Below the pieces are notes generated by a model. That model saw only the letters and a program-made list of their open reading frames with translations. It was not told where the DNA came from and searched no databases. This document shows, piece after piece, positions 21,041-31,548 of a stretch of DNA of 64,000 nt. The DNA is from Coemansia sp. RSA 487 (Eukaryota; Kickxellomycota; Kickxellomycetes; Kickxellales; Kickxellaceae): contig JANBRJ010000039.1 of NCBI GenBank assembly GCA_027577595.1, positions 1 to 64,000 of the forward strand, written 5' to 3'. The position numbers and the translations under genes are program-made. The first letter of the stretch is position 1. Every line of letters begins with the position of its first letter.

Positions 21041-22017
21041 CTAGTTTTCGCCCTGGCGGATTTCGCTGACATTTGCAGTGTTGACGGCAGTTCCAATAAA
21101 CGCCAACTGGCTGATAGCAGTGGTATCGTCGTCACCCAGGTTATCTTCAATAAAAATTGACAGACTGTTGATGTTCTGGAAACGAACATATCGAAGGTTT
21201 GCCACGCCGCCGTTCTTGTATATGCTCTCGGACATTTCTATTTTCTGTGTAGCCTCGATACTGTCAACATCGTCAAACCCAATTGTAGAGTTGTTTGCAA
21301 ACAGCTTGATAGTCTTGGGCGCCTTGTCCAGCGGCGCCTTGAGCATGATCGAATGCAGCTTGATGGGTTGGTTGAAGCTGACATGGATGACCATCTGCTC
21401 GTCGACATCGCTCTCAAGCAGAGAATCGCCCTCAGTAAACACGTTCTCCAACGGGTGGTCGTCATTCTGGTTCAAGCACTCGCTCTGCGTCTTTAGCACC
21501 ATCTTGGTGACGTCGCTGTGGCCAACAACGCCGTACGCGGACTTTGGTTCGCCATTTCCTTCTGCAAGCCCGGCTTCAATGGCATCGACAATTCCTTTTT
21601 GGTTGGCTCCTCGGACCTCCGAGAGCATGCGTCCCTTTTTGTAGAACTGTATTGTCGGAGTTGCGCTGATACGGCACTGCGCAGCGACGTCCGAAAACCG
21701 CCCAATGTCCACCTTGTAAAACCCGACAGACGGGTATTGGCTTACCAGCTGTTCGAAAATTCGGTCGACAATCATGCATGGAGGGCAAGTAGTGGAGTAG
21801 AAATCGACAGCGATCTATGTTGCGAATGAAATTCGTAATGTAAACAGGAAAGAATACACAGAAATGCATCATACAAAATTTGTGTCTTGAGTAACTGGAC
21901 AAAACTAGCCAAGCATTATTCTTGATTTGTGCGGACTACTACGAAACATACCAGCTTGGACGCCGATTCCTGCAGAATCTCTACAAACTGATTGGTGCTC
22001 TCAACGTTAATCGCCAT
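21041..22017 (-). CDS. TXNL1: TXNL1-like thioredoxin-PITH protein
   Basis: Exons, minus strand, are 22017-21952 and 21814-21041, giving 279 aa. The 137-bp intron (GTATGT...TAG) is in phase 0 after 'EILQESASKL'. The second exon opens with 'IAVDFYSTTCPPCMIVDRIF', supplying the CPPC-type redox site of the thioredoxin domain (about residues 1-105). The PITH domain follows, with 'LKTQSECLNQNDDHPLENVF', 'FNQPIKLHSIMLKAPLDKAP' and 'NGGVANLRYVRFQNINSLSI'. TXNL1 is a cytosolic reductase that associates with the 26S proteasome through the PITH domain. The usual redox pair is CGPC; Gly is Pro here, a common variant in this family. Starting at 21,775 would lose the active site, so the two-exon model is clearly right. 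Confidence 0.93.
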
Positions 22018-22258
22018 TTCGAATATATATAAAAGGAAGGAAAACAAGTACTAACAGAATTTCAAATATTTGCAAAGAATATAAAAAAGAAAGCGCTAAG
22101 GCAAAGAGTGTTGTTGGTTGGCAAATTTCCACAATTCACAGAAAAGGTGATGACGCGAGCACGTGCTTAATCGTGCAGATCAACGAATATTACAACTCTA
22201 GCAAAGAAGCATCGGCTCTACAGGAGTTCAAGCACATTCAGAAGAAAGGCGTCCTATC

Positions 22259-23530
22259 CTACTCTTCAACGTAAACCAAAAAATCTCTCCGTCCAAACAC
22301 CCTTTCTGCAAGTGAGCGGCCGTCTGATGTTGGCTGCGTAAATGCGAGCGAGTCTCGGCTGAGCTGGCAGCCATAGACAAACCGCTGACAAAGTATATCG
22401 ACCATTTGCGACGCTACTCCACGGCGCCGCGCATCAGGAGCAACCCAGATCCGACTGATCCCACAGACGGCTGGTTCTTCGTTGTCCAAGAGTCGAACAG
22501 CCGACTCTGCGGTTTGCGTATCCTCTTCCACTGCGACTCGGCGGGCTGATTTTATCAACTCAGCTAGGATACATCCTTCAACAGAACCCTTTGGCGATAT
22601 GTAGAGCATAATCTTGCGCTCATTGTGTAATAGATCCTCGTATAAAAGCTTGACAGCACCCAAGTGTTCGTTGGCAATATTAAGGATGGTCAGTGCCCGC
22701 TGGATCTCGCGTTTAGAGCAACATTGTGGATCTACAAGGATAATCATAGCCATAGCTTCGTGCAAGGGCTTGTCTTGCTTTGCTTTAGATTTGGATTTGG
22801 ACGTGTCTCTATATAATACAGTTTCAACCTGGCCCTTATCTTCGGCCAATCTTGATGTGACATCCCATGAAAGTAGCCGTATTTGTTTTTGTTGCCATGA
22901 GCGGTGAAACTTGTTGTGTAGACTCTCATCATCTTCCCTTCCCCTCTGGAATGTCATTCCACAAATCTGGCACGGCTCGGGGGTAAGTGGTCTTTGGCCA
23001 AAATCCAAGAATGTTTGCTCTCTTTTGCACTGTGCTATGTCGTGGGGTGGCGACGATGGGATTTTATCGCTGTGGTTCTTTGATCGCAATATCTTGCGAG
23101 TCGGTATTGTCCACCTATCTCCATCGCCGGGCCCGTTAACCACATTCGGGACTTTATATGAAGAGGACAACCCGGGAAACATACTATCACTAGACTGCCT
23201 TGTTTTGACCTCAGCATGGCTTACAGGAGGTTTCTTCACGGCTTTCAACTGGCATCCCAAAAACAGCGATGTTTGCACCAGCCGCTTCTTTGCACTCGGC
23301 GTGTCTTGTTGTTCTTCACCGTCCTTATCCTCATCCTCATCCTCATCCCCAACCAAGTCATCTTTTCGTTTCTTTGGCGACTCTGCGTATGTTCCAGCGA
23401 GTCTTGGAGCTGCTACGCGCTGTAGCATTGAGGAGGACGATGACGACAACGGCGTCTTGTTCTTTTGCGACCCGTATGTCACGCGTACCGACGCTCGTTT
23501 CGGTGTAAGAACCGTAGACCCGGCAGCCAT
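22259..23530 (-). CDS. ECO1: Eco1/ESCO cohesin acetyltransferase
   Basis: This 423-aa protein has the three expected parts. A PCNA-interaction-like motif QTFLDFG lies at 172-178. Directly after it is a C2H2 zinc finger: Cys187, Cys190, His205, His209 (PCQICGMTFQRG...HNKFHRSW). The C-terminal GNAT acetyltransferase has 'CGISRIWVAPDARRRGVASQ' (acetyl-CoA binding RR.G.A) and 'DSLAFTQPTSDGRSLAERVF' followed by GRRDFLVYVEE. Eco1 acetylates the Smc3 head during S phase to establish sister-chromatid cohesion. The N-terminal 165 residues are basic and disordered with a DEDEDED run. The start ATG lies at 23,530. No intron is seen. It is tandem with TXNL1 on the minus strand, with 241 bp between them. 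Confidence 0.94.
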   Translation of the reverse strand: MAAGSTVLTPKRASVRVTYGSQKNKTPLSSSSSSMLQRVAAPRLAGTYAESPKKRKDDLVGDEDEDEDKDGEEQQDTPSAKKRLVQTSLFLGCQLKAVKKPPVSHAEVKTRQSSDSMFPGLSSSYKVPNVVNGPGDGDRWTIPTRKILRSKNHSDKIPSSPPHDIAQCKREQTFLDFGQRPLTPEPCQICGMTFQRGREDDESLHNKFHRSWQQKQIRLLSWDVTSRLAEDKGQVETVLYRDTSKSKSKAKQDKPLHEAMAMIILVDPQCCSKREIQRALTILNIANEHLGAVKLLYEDLLHNERKIMLYISPKGSVEGCILAELIKSARRVAVEEDTQTAESAVRLLDNEEPAVCGISRIWVAPDARRRGVASQMVDILCQRFVYGCQLSRDSLAFTQPTSDGRSLAERVFGRRDFLVYVEE

Positions 23531-23858
23531 TTTCAGGTTGAATTAAGAAAATACAAGCAGATAACAAAAATACTTTTTTTTTTTTCAAATTCAGACAAAA
23601 GAGCTACCTTTTTATTGCAAAACGTGAATGAACGCGTTTTTACCCTATAGTGACATTGTTCTCCTAAAATTGTGAACCTCTGTGTAAGACCATGACTTTT
23701 GGGATCAGACATTTTAAGCTCCATTTTTCTAAAACAATGTAATTATTAGAAATGTTCGCGCTTTCTCTTCTCGTGGTGCTAAAAACTGGGTTTTGAAATA
23801 TTATAAAATACTAGGGAAAGTGTAACTATCGACGTGAGTGGCCATCAAAAATATATGC
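23531..23858. other. Short intergenic region
   Basis: These 328 bp lie between two minus-strand genes and include a T run (about 23,574-23,584) upstream of ECO1. Nothing else is recognised. Confidence 0.5.
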
Positions 23859-25469
23859 TTAGCTGTGTCTAACCTTAATCAGCGTTGGAAGCCATTTTAG
23901 AAGATATTTAGTCAAACTCTGCTTTGCTTCTTGTGGCAGTGGTTTCTGGTAATTATCCCAGAGCACAATCTCACGAATACGTGTTTTGGGCTGTTGAGGG
24001 CCGTTATTGTCTTGGCTACAAGAATCGCCATCCGTCACGTATGTAGGCATGCCGCGAAAGGCCAGGCTGTGTACAACTAGCTTTACAAGATCGGGCAGAG
24101 TTGCTATCACTTCAAGCATATCCGCAATCCCAATAACCTTGCCAATGGAAAGGTGTATTATTTTTGCTTTTTCGAGGACATGAGGTGCTAGTCTGTAGTC
24201 GGTATCGGGCTGCAAAAGAAGCCCCGTGCATTTGGAGCCGCAATGCCTGTCAAGAAATCCGCTCAAGGCCTCAGTATTGTTTTGCCACCATCCAAGCGGA
24301 ACTCCGGGGCTTTGCTGGAAACGTAGTATCTCGATAGCAGGCAAATCTAGCCTTGACAGAGCCTCAATAGCATCCAACATTCCTTCAATATTGAGTACCA
24401 CTAGGTTAGAGGGCAGCTCACTGCTTGCAAAAAACACGCAATCGCTTGGACAGCCATTTATGCGTAATCTCTTCAGCCGCGGAAAGCGTAGCTTATATCC
24501 TGGCTTGCTCGTATACCTGGTGTCAGATGGTGAAGATCCGCCAACAATGCCATCGTTCGCAAAAAAGTAGTGCAGTTCGAGCTGTGTCAAGTGCTCAAAC
24601 GTTATATCCTTCGTCTGACTGCCATTCTCCTTTATTGTGCTATTATTATCGACAAACAGTTGCCAGGCAACCTCATCAGACATGTAGTATATACACAGGT
24701 ACTGAAGAGACCGTGAAAATGCGCGCGGAAATGCAGTTAATGATGTATTTTTCTCATCTAGGCAGAATCGTAGCCAGGTTAATTCCGAGGAAAACTCGCG
24801 CGTTGCCAACCGAAGAGGACCCAGCGATGTGAATAGCTGGAGCTGGTTTGCAAATGCGTCGGCAATTTTGCCGTCAATAGTCTTAGGAAGCGGGAGCAGC
24901 GAATCGTTAAAGCACACCAGCTTTGATATATTCGGTACGGCCTTGGATACATGCTGAGCATAGAATGTCGCAATGTCGTCCATTTTCGTCGTATCCAGGT
25001 TCTCAACATGTCCGTTATCATCCATAGAAATCCACCAGTTGAAGCGGATGGCTAGTATTGATATGTTTTGCCATGGCACGGATGAGCAGGCCAAAAGTAG
25101 GCTAGAAAGGCCTGTTGAGCCGTGATATAAGCTAGCCGCTCCCACAGAACTAAAATTCAGCCGTTTGGGGAGCTGTCCCAAACCAAGAGAGTCAATAAGA
25201 TGGGCGTTCTCCTTTACCACAAATCCACCTGGGCCCGAAGTATCCATAGTTTCTTCTGACTTTATGCTCTGGCCCTGGTTTGTGGAGGGCGCAAGTTCGA
25301 TGCATAGAATACCGTAAACATAGGGCAGAGCTATCTTTCTCCATCTGCGACAGACGTGTAATAATGGCAAAGTCTCTTTCCATTCCTTTAAGCTGCGAAC
25401 GGATATGTGTGTGGCTTGGTAGAATACAAGTCCCAGAGCATCGTTTGGAAGGTTTGCCGTTAGGTCCAT
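23859..25469 (-). CDS. F-box-like protein of Kickxellales type
   Basis: This is a 536-aa single-exon protein. The N-terminus reads 'LPNDALGLVFYQATHISV...LPLLHVCRRWRKIALPYVYG', a degenerate F-box (LP...L..IF..... VCR.WR..A). The remainder is leucine-rich with regularly spaced 'LRINGCPSDCVFF', 'NLVVLNIEGMLDAIEALSRL' and 'LPAIEILRFQQSP' blocks, consistent with LRR-like solenoid repeats. Such proteins form a very large, lineage-expanded family in Coemansia and its relatives. They are presumed SCF ubiquitin-ligase adaptors, but targets are unknown. The start ATG is at 25,469. A decayed family member lies at 280-917. The family call comes from memory of its phrasing, not from a search. Confidence 0.8.
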   Translation of the reverse strand: MDLTANLPNDALGLVFYQATHISVRSLKEWKETLPLLHVCRRWRKIALPYVYGILCIELAPSTNQGQSIKSEETMDTSGPGGFVVKENAHLIDSLGLGQLPKRLNFSSVGAASLYHGSTGLSSLLLACSSVPWQNISILAIRFNWWISMDDNGHVENLDTTKMDDIATFYAQHVSKAVPNISKLVCFNDSLLPLPKTIDGKIADAFANQLQLFTSLGPLRLATREFSSELTWLRFCLDEKNTSLTAFPRAFSRSLQYLCIYYMSDEVAWQLFVDNNSTIKENGSQTKDITFEHLTQLELHYFFANDGIVGGSSPSDTRYTSKPGYKLRFPRLKRLRINGCPSDCVFFASSELPSNLVVLNIEGMLDAIEALSRLDLPAIEILRFQQSPGVPLGWWQNNTEALSGFLDRHCGSKCTGLLLQPDTDYRLAPHVLEKAKIIHLSIGKVIGIADMLEVIATLPDLVKLVVHSLAFRGMPTYVTDGDSCSQDNNGPQQPKTRIREIVLWDNYQKPLPQEAKQSLTKYLLKWLPTLIKVRHS

Positions 25470-26268
25470 GCTGTTTCAACGTTTAAAAGACAATATAGAA
25501 TGAGGAAATACATAACTCTGTACACATTGCAGAAGGAAAGGTTGGCGTGCTTGATTGAAAAACTGATACACATGTATTTTGCCACCATGCAATTGTATGA
25601 GCTTTTGGGACAAGCATCTCTAAAAGCGCGGTGTTCACGCCTTTGTTTTGTAGCACTGCTGATGGAAGTGCACTTTTGATGAAAAACCCAAACAGAAACG
25701 CACCTGATCTGTCGATCGCTACATAATGCAACTTGTCAAAATTTGCAAACAAAAAATAGCCATTATTGTGGAAAATAAAGACATTGGTGTTTGCTTGTCT
25801 ATTGAGCCGTTGAATGCTTTATAGACGTGCCTTGATGTGTGCCAGCACTACAGACAGGTTCTTGTTCAAGATAGTGGCATGTCTTCAGACTGTTAGGTTT
25901 CATTAGGATCAATGATAACTAATCGCATTGAAAGCACAGACAGAGATTGAGAAGCCGCTCCATTTTAATATGGAATAATAGGCGTGTACCAAACAGCTTT
26001 CTCCACAAAGTTCAGTTTGCGCCTCTTGCTTCCAAGCGCAAACATAAGGTCGACCGAGAGCATTCTACTGAAGAAATCACAGATCCAAAGCACAACATTG
26101 GGAAAGAATAGCATGCCCATATTTATATAACAACTCAAGCGATCCTCAAATATTCAAATTGAAAAATAATGAATTTTCGATTTTTTTTTTTAGCAAATTC
26201 ATTCAAAGCAATTCATATTTTATACAAGCTATCGTTTCTCTTTTTAACTTTTAAACACAAAAGACAGA
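25470..26268. promoter_or_regulatory. Divergent promoter region, F-box / Dbr1
   Basis: This 799 bp stretch lies between divergent genes. On the minus strand 25,483-25,770 reads as an unbroken frame ('FANFDKLHYVAIDRSGAFLF'), but no family is recognised and it has no ATG in a good context. The 3' end is T-rich before the Dbr1 start. Confidence 0.45.
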
Positions 26269-28074
26269 ATGTCAAAGAGAACAATTCGGATTGCAGTGGA
26301 GGGATGCTGTCACGGAATGCTGGACGACATATACAAGCAGCTTCTTATTAAACAAGAGCAGACGGGCAAGAAGATCGATTTGCTAATAATCTGCGGCGAT
26401 TTCCAGGCCATCCGAAACATAACCGACCTAAAGTGCATGTCGTGCCCGGATAAGTACAAGCAGATTGGTGGCTTTCATAGATACTACACGGGCGAGCGCA
26501 GAGCACCTATTCTAACCATTTTTGTTGGTGGAAACCACGAAGCTGGGAACCACATGCGCGAGCTCTATTATGGCGGCTGGGCGGCACCCAACATCTTCTA
26601 CATGGGCGGGTCCAGTGTTGTGAGATTTGGTGGGCTTCGCATCGGCGGCGTCTCGGGGATCTTCAAGGACTTTGACTTTGCAAAGGGATATTACGAACAT
26701 CCCCCGTTCCGTGGCCATTCGCGGGCATCGATGCACCATGTAAGGTCGTTTGAGATATTCAAGATGCTTCAGGTGCGGACGCCTTTAGATATCGTCGTTT
26801 CGCACGACTGGCCACAGAAAATCGAAAGGTTTGGCGATACTGCAAAGCTCTTGGCTAAAAAGCCATTTTTCAAGGCTGAGGTCGACAGGAACGAGCTAGG
26901 CTCACAAGCAAACGCGCTACTGTTGGAGAGGCTAAGACCAAAGTGGTGGTTTTCCGCGCACTTGCATGTTCGATTCACAGCCAAGGTCAGCTCTTCGGAA
27001 ACGATTTACAACAAGGGATGGAATGCAATACCGCCTTATAACAATATATCCAAGAATGATGCGGCTGGTTTAGATGGCGTGCAAGCCAACATTGCTTCTG
27101 CTAGTGCTAATACCGTATCCGGAGCCGGCGCTGGGACAAACAGCGATGAGATCACGATCGATTCCTTTTCGAGTGACGAAGGAGCTGACTCTCAACAAGC
27201 ACCGGTTGTTGCATCCTCTTCTCCAAATAGGAACGAAACCAGCAGGACTAGGATTCCGCTCAACCTCCCCCCACCAAAACACACTGCCAACATCGCTACT
27301 ACCAACGACGAATTGACACAGTATTCTGAAAACGAGGAAGAACAGCATGATCTACCTCCTAAAATAAAAGAAGAGGTAAATGAAGGCGCGCCATCAAAAG
27401 ACGATTTTGTAATTTCCAAAGAACCTACATTTTCTAATCCTCATGTCCCGGGCAGATCAACAGAGTTCCTAGCGCTTGACAAGTGCCTTCCACGTCGCCA
27501 GTTCATGGAGGTGATCGATGTAGATGTTGACGGTGATTACGACCCCAATGTCAAGCACCTTCAGCTAGAGTACGATCCTGAATGGCTTGCCATTCTGCGC
27601 CTTTGCCAGCAGTACACACCCACAGACGACATGCCGTTTATTCCACCAAGAAATGCCGTTTTCACTGGTGAAAAACCATCAGTTCCACTCTTCCCAGACC
27701 ACCTTATTAGCCAGGAGCTAGAATGGGTTAATGAGAATGTGTTTGCGGATGGCCCAGTGTTCATTCCTCCAAACTTTGTGCAGATGGCCCCGGCACCTCC
27801 ACGCGAAACACCCGATTCTGCGCACTTTGGCTTGGCTACAAGGGATTTTGGATCAGGTGCTCGTGGCAGCAGGGGGCGCGGTGGAAGATCTGGCAGTCGT
27901 GGCCAAGGCAGACAAAACAGAGGAAACTGGCAGGATGCCCAGCCCTGGCAGGGCCAGCTTCCCTACTTTTTGTACCCAAGCCCTCAGACAGACGATTTCT
28001 GCCGTATGCTTGGTCTGCAAAATCTTTTGACTCGGCGCCAACAATATGACAATTTGACATCCTCTTCTAGCTGA
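26269..28074 (+). CDS. DBR1: Dbr1 RNA lariat debranching enzyme
   Basis: This 601-aa metallophosphoesterase cleaves the 2'-5' bond of intron lariats. The N-terminal 250 residues carry all family motifs: 'RIAVEGCCHGMLDDIY', 'LLIICGDFQAIRNITDLKCM' with the insertion 'SCPDKYKQIGGFHRYYTGER', 'IFVGGNHEAGNHMRELYYGG', 'IGGVSGIFKDFDFAKGYYEH', 'VVSHDWP' and 'WWFSAHLHVRF'. Metal ligands (Cys in EGCCHG, Asp in GDFQ, Asn-His in GGNHE, His in SHDWP, His-x-His in AHLH) are present. A long disordered acidic/Ser region (about 250-390) precedes the C-terminal Dbr1 domain ('FLALDKCLPRRQFMEVIDVD'). The tail has an RG-rich run (GARGSRGRGGRSGSRGQGR, about 548-566), suggesting RNA contact. It is longer than yeast Dbr1 (about 405 aa). 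No intron was seen. Confidence 0.96.
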   Translation: MSKRTIRIAVEGCCHGMLDDIYKQLLIKQEQTGKKIDLLIICGDFQAIRNITDLKCMSCPDKYKQIGGFHRYYTGERRAPILTIFVGGNHEAGNHMRELYYGGWAAPNIFYMGGSSVVRFGGLRIGGVSGIFKDFDFAKGYYEHPPFRGHSRASMHHVRSFEIFKMLQVRTPLDIVVSHDWPQKIERFGDTAKLLAKKPFFKAEVDRNELGSQANALLLERLRPKWWFSAHLHVRFTAKVSSSETIYNKGWNAIPPYNNISKNDAAGLDGVQANIASASANTVSGAGAGTNSDEITIDSFSSDEGADSQQAPVVASSSPNRNETSRTRIPLNLPPPKHTANIATTNDELTQYSENEEEQHDLPPKIKEEVNEGAPSKDDFVISKEPTFSNPHVPGRSTEFLALDKCLPRRQFMEVIDVDVDGDYDPNVKHLQLEYDPEWLAILRLCQQYTPTDDMPFIPPRNAVFTGEKPSVPLFPDHLISQELEWVNENVFADGPVFIPPNFVQMAPAPPRETPDSAHFGLATRDFGSGARGSRGRGGRSGSRGQGRQNRGNWQDAQPWQGQLPYFLYPSPQTDDFCRMLGLQNLLTRRQQYDNLTSSSS

Positions 28075-28305
28075 ACCCGACATTACATATTTAAACGTGT
28101 GTTTCTTATATTTAAATAGAAGATGCTTGGTCAAGGTAGACAACAATAAAAGCAGATATCTCACTACAAAACGGACCAAGCATCAATCAGCAACAACAAC
28201 AGAAGGAAAAGAAAGAAACATGGGCCAAAATGGCGCTAGTCTTCTAACGTGGATTGTACAGTGATTGGGATGCGAGGAAGAGGAGTACGAATCAAACATT
28301 ACGTA

Positions 28306-29969
28306 CTACCAGAACCAGCGACGAGACGTTGACGAGGATACCGACTGTGTGGACTTGCCGTCGGTAGAGCTGCCAGGCTTATTCGAACTATCCCCATGCT
28401 TGCGTTTCTCCAGCTTTTCCTCAGCAGTAGGCTCGTTTACCATGACTGCATCGTCCTCAAACTCGCTTGCGTCGTTTGGAGAGTTGTTTGCAGATCCCGC
28501 AGCTCCTAAATTGCTCGAGGAGTTGGTTGTCGCCATTTCTAATATATTGTGTTCGCTGGTCTCCAGCTGTCTGACCATGTCTTGGAGTTGTTGCTTCCGA
28601 GAGCGGATGTCCTGCAGACGCTGATGATCTGGCATTTCTGCAACCGAGCCAGAAGCATATGAGGCGAGCCACGAGGTCAGCATCGATGAAATCCCCGCTG
28701 TTTTCGATACATTGCCAGGCTGGCTGGCTGTTGTGTGAGTACTATCGGGTCCTGAAAAGCTAGCTATGTAGTCCGCAGCTGTCGAAGCGCCGGGAACTCT
28801 TTGTGATACATTTTTCAAAAGGCCACCAAGGCCAGTAGAGTTGGGCTGGTCGCTGTCGCCAGCAGTATTCTCTGCGTTTTGCAGAGGTGAGTCGGAGCTA
28901 GCGCCGTAGCCGCTCTTATTGATTGTCTGTTGCATGTAGCCAACCCATCTGTCATACGCCGTTTTTGATGCTGTGCTCGTGGATCTATGCGCTACTGCGC
29001 GTGCCTGCTGGAAGTATCCATCCAATGCCTGTTCATTCTGGATCAGATATGGCTCGACGATATAGTCATACGTGATCTCCGCACCCTATACAGCATGGTG
29101 AGTTGCAACAATGCAAGCAACAGCAATACCAGTAGCACAATTAATACGCTGAAACAAAGAAAAGGGAGAGGAATAGGGGGAGCCAAAAAGTTGCAAATTG
29201 AAGTGGGTGGACATGTGCGCAACAGAAATGCAGAAGCAAACATGATGTGCGCTTGTGCGGCGGTCCTTAAAACAATGCAAGCTTGTAGTGGCCAATGCCA
29301 TTCCCAGAGCCACGTGCGCAGTAGAAGCATTTATTAGCACTCTCGTTCAGGAGAGAAGTCAATAAAAAAGAACTTACGTTTATTCCTGGCAGCAGCAGCC
29401 AAGCAACAAAAGCCACCTTTACCAAGCCTACAAGTGGAAGCCTAGCATCGATCGAACAAGAGGCAAATACAGAGACAGAACTTGAAACAAAAAAGTGCGC
29501 ATCGCATCTATTAGTCACACAGCATTGGCCTCGCTCAAAGTTACACGCAACATGTTTTTTTCCAAACAACTTACCAGAAAAGAAACACATCGGAAACCAG
29601 CTCAACAGCGGTAAATCCTGCCATGACAATCCAGTATTTAAGAATGCCTTTGACTACGTCACGCTTGCTATTGGTGTCGTTGGCGCTTGGAGCGATTGCT
29701 TCTGGTCCACCACGTAGAAGCTTGAAACACTTGTATGCTGGGAACAAGTACCCAGCACTTACACTAGTACATATTAAAACGAAACGGGTACACGCAAGAG
29801 GCATGCAGATAGAGAGAATATGATCGGCAGCGTTAGTAAAGAAAGAGAAAGCAAAATCGCAGAATGAATGAGCTTCTCCGTTACCGCTTCGAATTACTCA
29901 GCACCCGGACCAAAAAAAGCAAGGAGAAAGTGTAGCTTACCATATCACTCTAGTTACAATACCAAACAT
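28306..29969 (-). CDS. REEP (TB2/DP1/HVA22) endoplasmic-reticulum shaping protein
   Basis: Four exons on the minus strand were rebuilt: 29969-29941, 29763-29575, 29441-29378 and 29085-28306, giving 353 aa. All joins are GT-AG and in frame. The start 'MFGIVTRVIC|VSAGYLFPAY' aligns with the REEP1-4 start (M..I.SR.V....G.LYPAY). Further landmarks are 'YWIVMAGFTAVELVSDVFLF' then W, 'LVGLVKVAFVAWLLLPGIN', and 'GAEITYDYIVEPYLIQNEQA' followed by LDGYFQQAR. Hydrophobic hairpins cover about residues 1-95. They should wedge into tubular ER membranes. The C-terminal 230 residues are hydrophilic and Ser-rich, with a coiled-coil stretch (RLQDIRSRKQQLQDMVRQLE). The lack of an N-terminal extension groups it with REEP1-4 rather than Yop1/REEP5. 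It is convergent with Dbr1 (231 bp). Confidence 0.92.
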
Positions 29970-30750
29970 AGTTCAGCAGAAATTGTGCAATCAAAAGATA
30001 AAAACAAAAGCAACAGGTTGCGGCAGTACTTGGTTGAACGGGCGATGACGTTGACAGATGCGGTTCGAGTAAATGGAAGAAACTAAAGACAGACTGGAGA
30101 GAAGAACCAGGGCGGTGCTGTATAGTTTATAGAAATAACGGAAGCTGTGAAGATAAATAGGCACTATAATTGTTATATCCTGGATACATGAAAGCAAGAT
30201 AGAAATAGCAAAAAGAGAAAAGTGGAAGTTAAAGTCTTTAACACAAGGGGAAAAAAAGCAGAGACAAAGAACGAAGGGAGAAAAGAGATAGATAGGGGCA
30301 AGAGTCCAGAAAAAGAAGCATGGCGAAAGCTCGAGCCATGCTTATAAATTTCAAGAATCAAAGCGCCGAGCTAAATGAGCCTCGAACCAAATGCATAAGA
30401 ACTGATGCATTGGCACAGTGGTGTCACTGCTGTTAATAGAGCGACCAGAACAGCCATTGCCGGTTTCTTTTCAGCGGAGAGCTGGTAGGAGCGGGCAAAA
30501 GCCAACACGAGCGGGATTCACAAAGTGCGAACTGGTGAAAAAGGAGAGGGGGCACATGAGCAATTGTGGCCACGCTTCCCCTTTTCTTCCGCGTGTTGGT
30601 GTTGGATGATATTAACGACAAAAATCGGAATTACTGATGTCGCCCTTTTCTGTGCCAGTATAATGAATGGGCTTTTTTGGTTCCTCTTTCAAAAAGGGGT
30701 TGCCTGTCCGGAAGCTTCACTTGTTTCGGTCTCCAACAACCAGCATAGCA
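29970..30750. other. Intergenic, 780 bp; no gene seen
   Basis: This region lies between REEP and Med21 (both minus strand). It is purine-rich on the plus strand around 30,190-30,330 (a minus-strand pyrimidine tract upstream of REEP). A tRNA-like A-box string occurs at 30,409-30,420, but no B box lies at the right distance. Confidence 0.5.
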
Positions 30751-31227
30751 TTACACTACTTCGTTTGCGGCTTTTGGAGAGCTCGTCTGCTTCCCAGCAT
30801 TATCTGCAATCTCTCTAAGCGTGCTAGATATCTCCTTGAGCAGTGCACGCGCCTCTCTTCCAGCCTCCTCCAGCTCGCTCGTCGCAGCTTCATCTTCTTT
30901 GCTAAGCTCCAAAAACTCCCGTTCCTGATCGCTCTCAGACACCGAGACGCCAGGCAGCGAGTCCACTAGTGCATCGATCTTTTTGGCCTGGCAGCAAATG
31001 TCGTTCGCTATTTCCTGCGTGCGCGCCGTAAACTCCTCTGCGCTCGCCGAGTTCGTATTCTGCTGTGTGATTGGGATATCTGGTGTCACTTGCACCATGC
31101 CTGCCTTTCTATGCAGGTAGCCGAGACTGTTGAATAGCATCTGACACTGTTCATCAATGCTGTCTTGCAGTTGTGTCACTCGGTCTATATGCACTCCTAC
31201 GGCCTGGGCTGTTGTATTGGTGTTCAT
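30751..31227 (-). CDS. MED21: Mediator complex subunit 21 (Srb7)
   Basis: This is a 158-aa protein. The N-terminal 'DRVTQLQDSIDEQCQMLFNS' followed by LGYLHRKAG matches the Med21 start (DRLTQLQD....A.QF.N.IG.LQ). Later come 'FTARTQEIANDICCQAKKID' and 'ALVDSLPGVSVSE', the family's LIDSLP motif. A C-terminal helical stretch 'LEEAGREARALLKEISSTLR' corresponds to the four-helix bundle with Med7. Med21 sits in the middle module of Mediator and links activators to RNA polymerase II. The ATG at 31,227 is used; it places the conserved block at residue 16. Upstream in-frame codons are Tyr/Phe-rich leader. Length fits the family (140-145 aa in animals). Confidence 0.9.
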   Translation of the reverse strand: MNTNTTAQAVGVHIDRVTQLQDSIDEQCQMLFNSLGYLHRKAGMVQVTPDIPITQQNTNSASAEEFTARTQEIANDICCQAKKIDALVDSLPGVSVSESDQEREFLELSKEDEAATSELEEAGREARALLKEISSTLREIADNAGKQTSSPKAANEVV

Positions 31228-31548
31228 CTCAGAGTAACAGTTTCCTTTTGTTGCTATCCACAGGTATTCAAAGAGAAAATAAACGAGTTTAACGCAAGAC
31301 AGGGCCAAAGCTGTTCAGAAATAGATAGATTAAAAAGAAATAAAACGCTCAGCTAACGCAGCACTCCCTTTCTCGTAGGCATGTATTTCTTAGCGCAGCA
31401 AAAAATGACGACGACTGCACCAGTTCTTCCAGCCTAACAAAAATATGGGTAGGCCCTTTTTCTGGCCAAAAGATACCTGATGACACTGAAACTGCGTTCC
31501 AGCTTATAACTAACTAAGTTGATGCCATTAAACCACAAAACCAAACTG
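31228..31548. other. Short intergenic region
   Basis: This 321 bp stretch separates Med21 from the 3' end of the next minus-strand gene. Nothing is recognised. Confidence 0.5.

Noticed and set aside
25483-25771. Unbroken minus-strand frame upstream of the F-box gene
   Set aside because: No family recognised and no good start or splice sites; it could be a chance frame or a very short relic.
30400-30475. tRNA-like A-box string (TGGCACAGTGG) on the plus strand
   Set aside because: No B box (GGTTCRA) at the right distance, and no cloverleaf could be folded by eye. The GGTTCGA on the opposite strand nearby is not in register with it.
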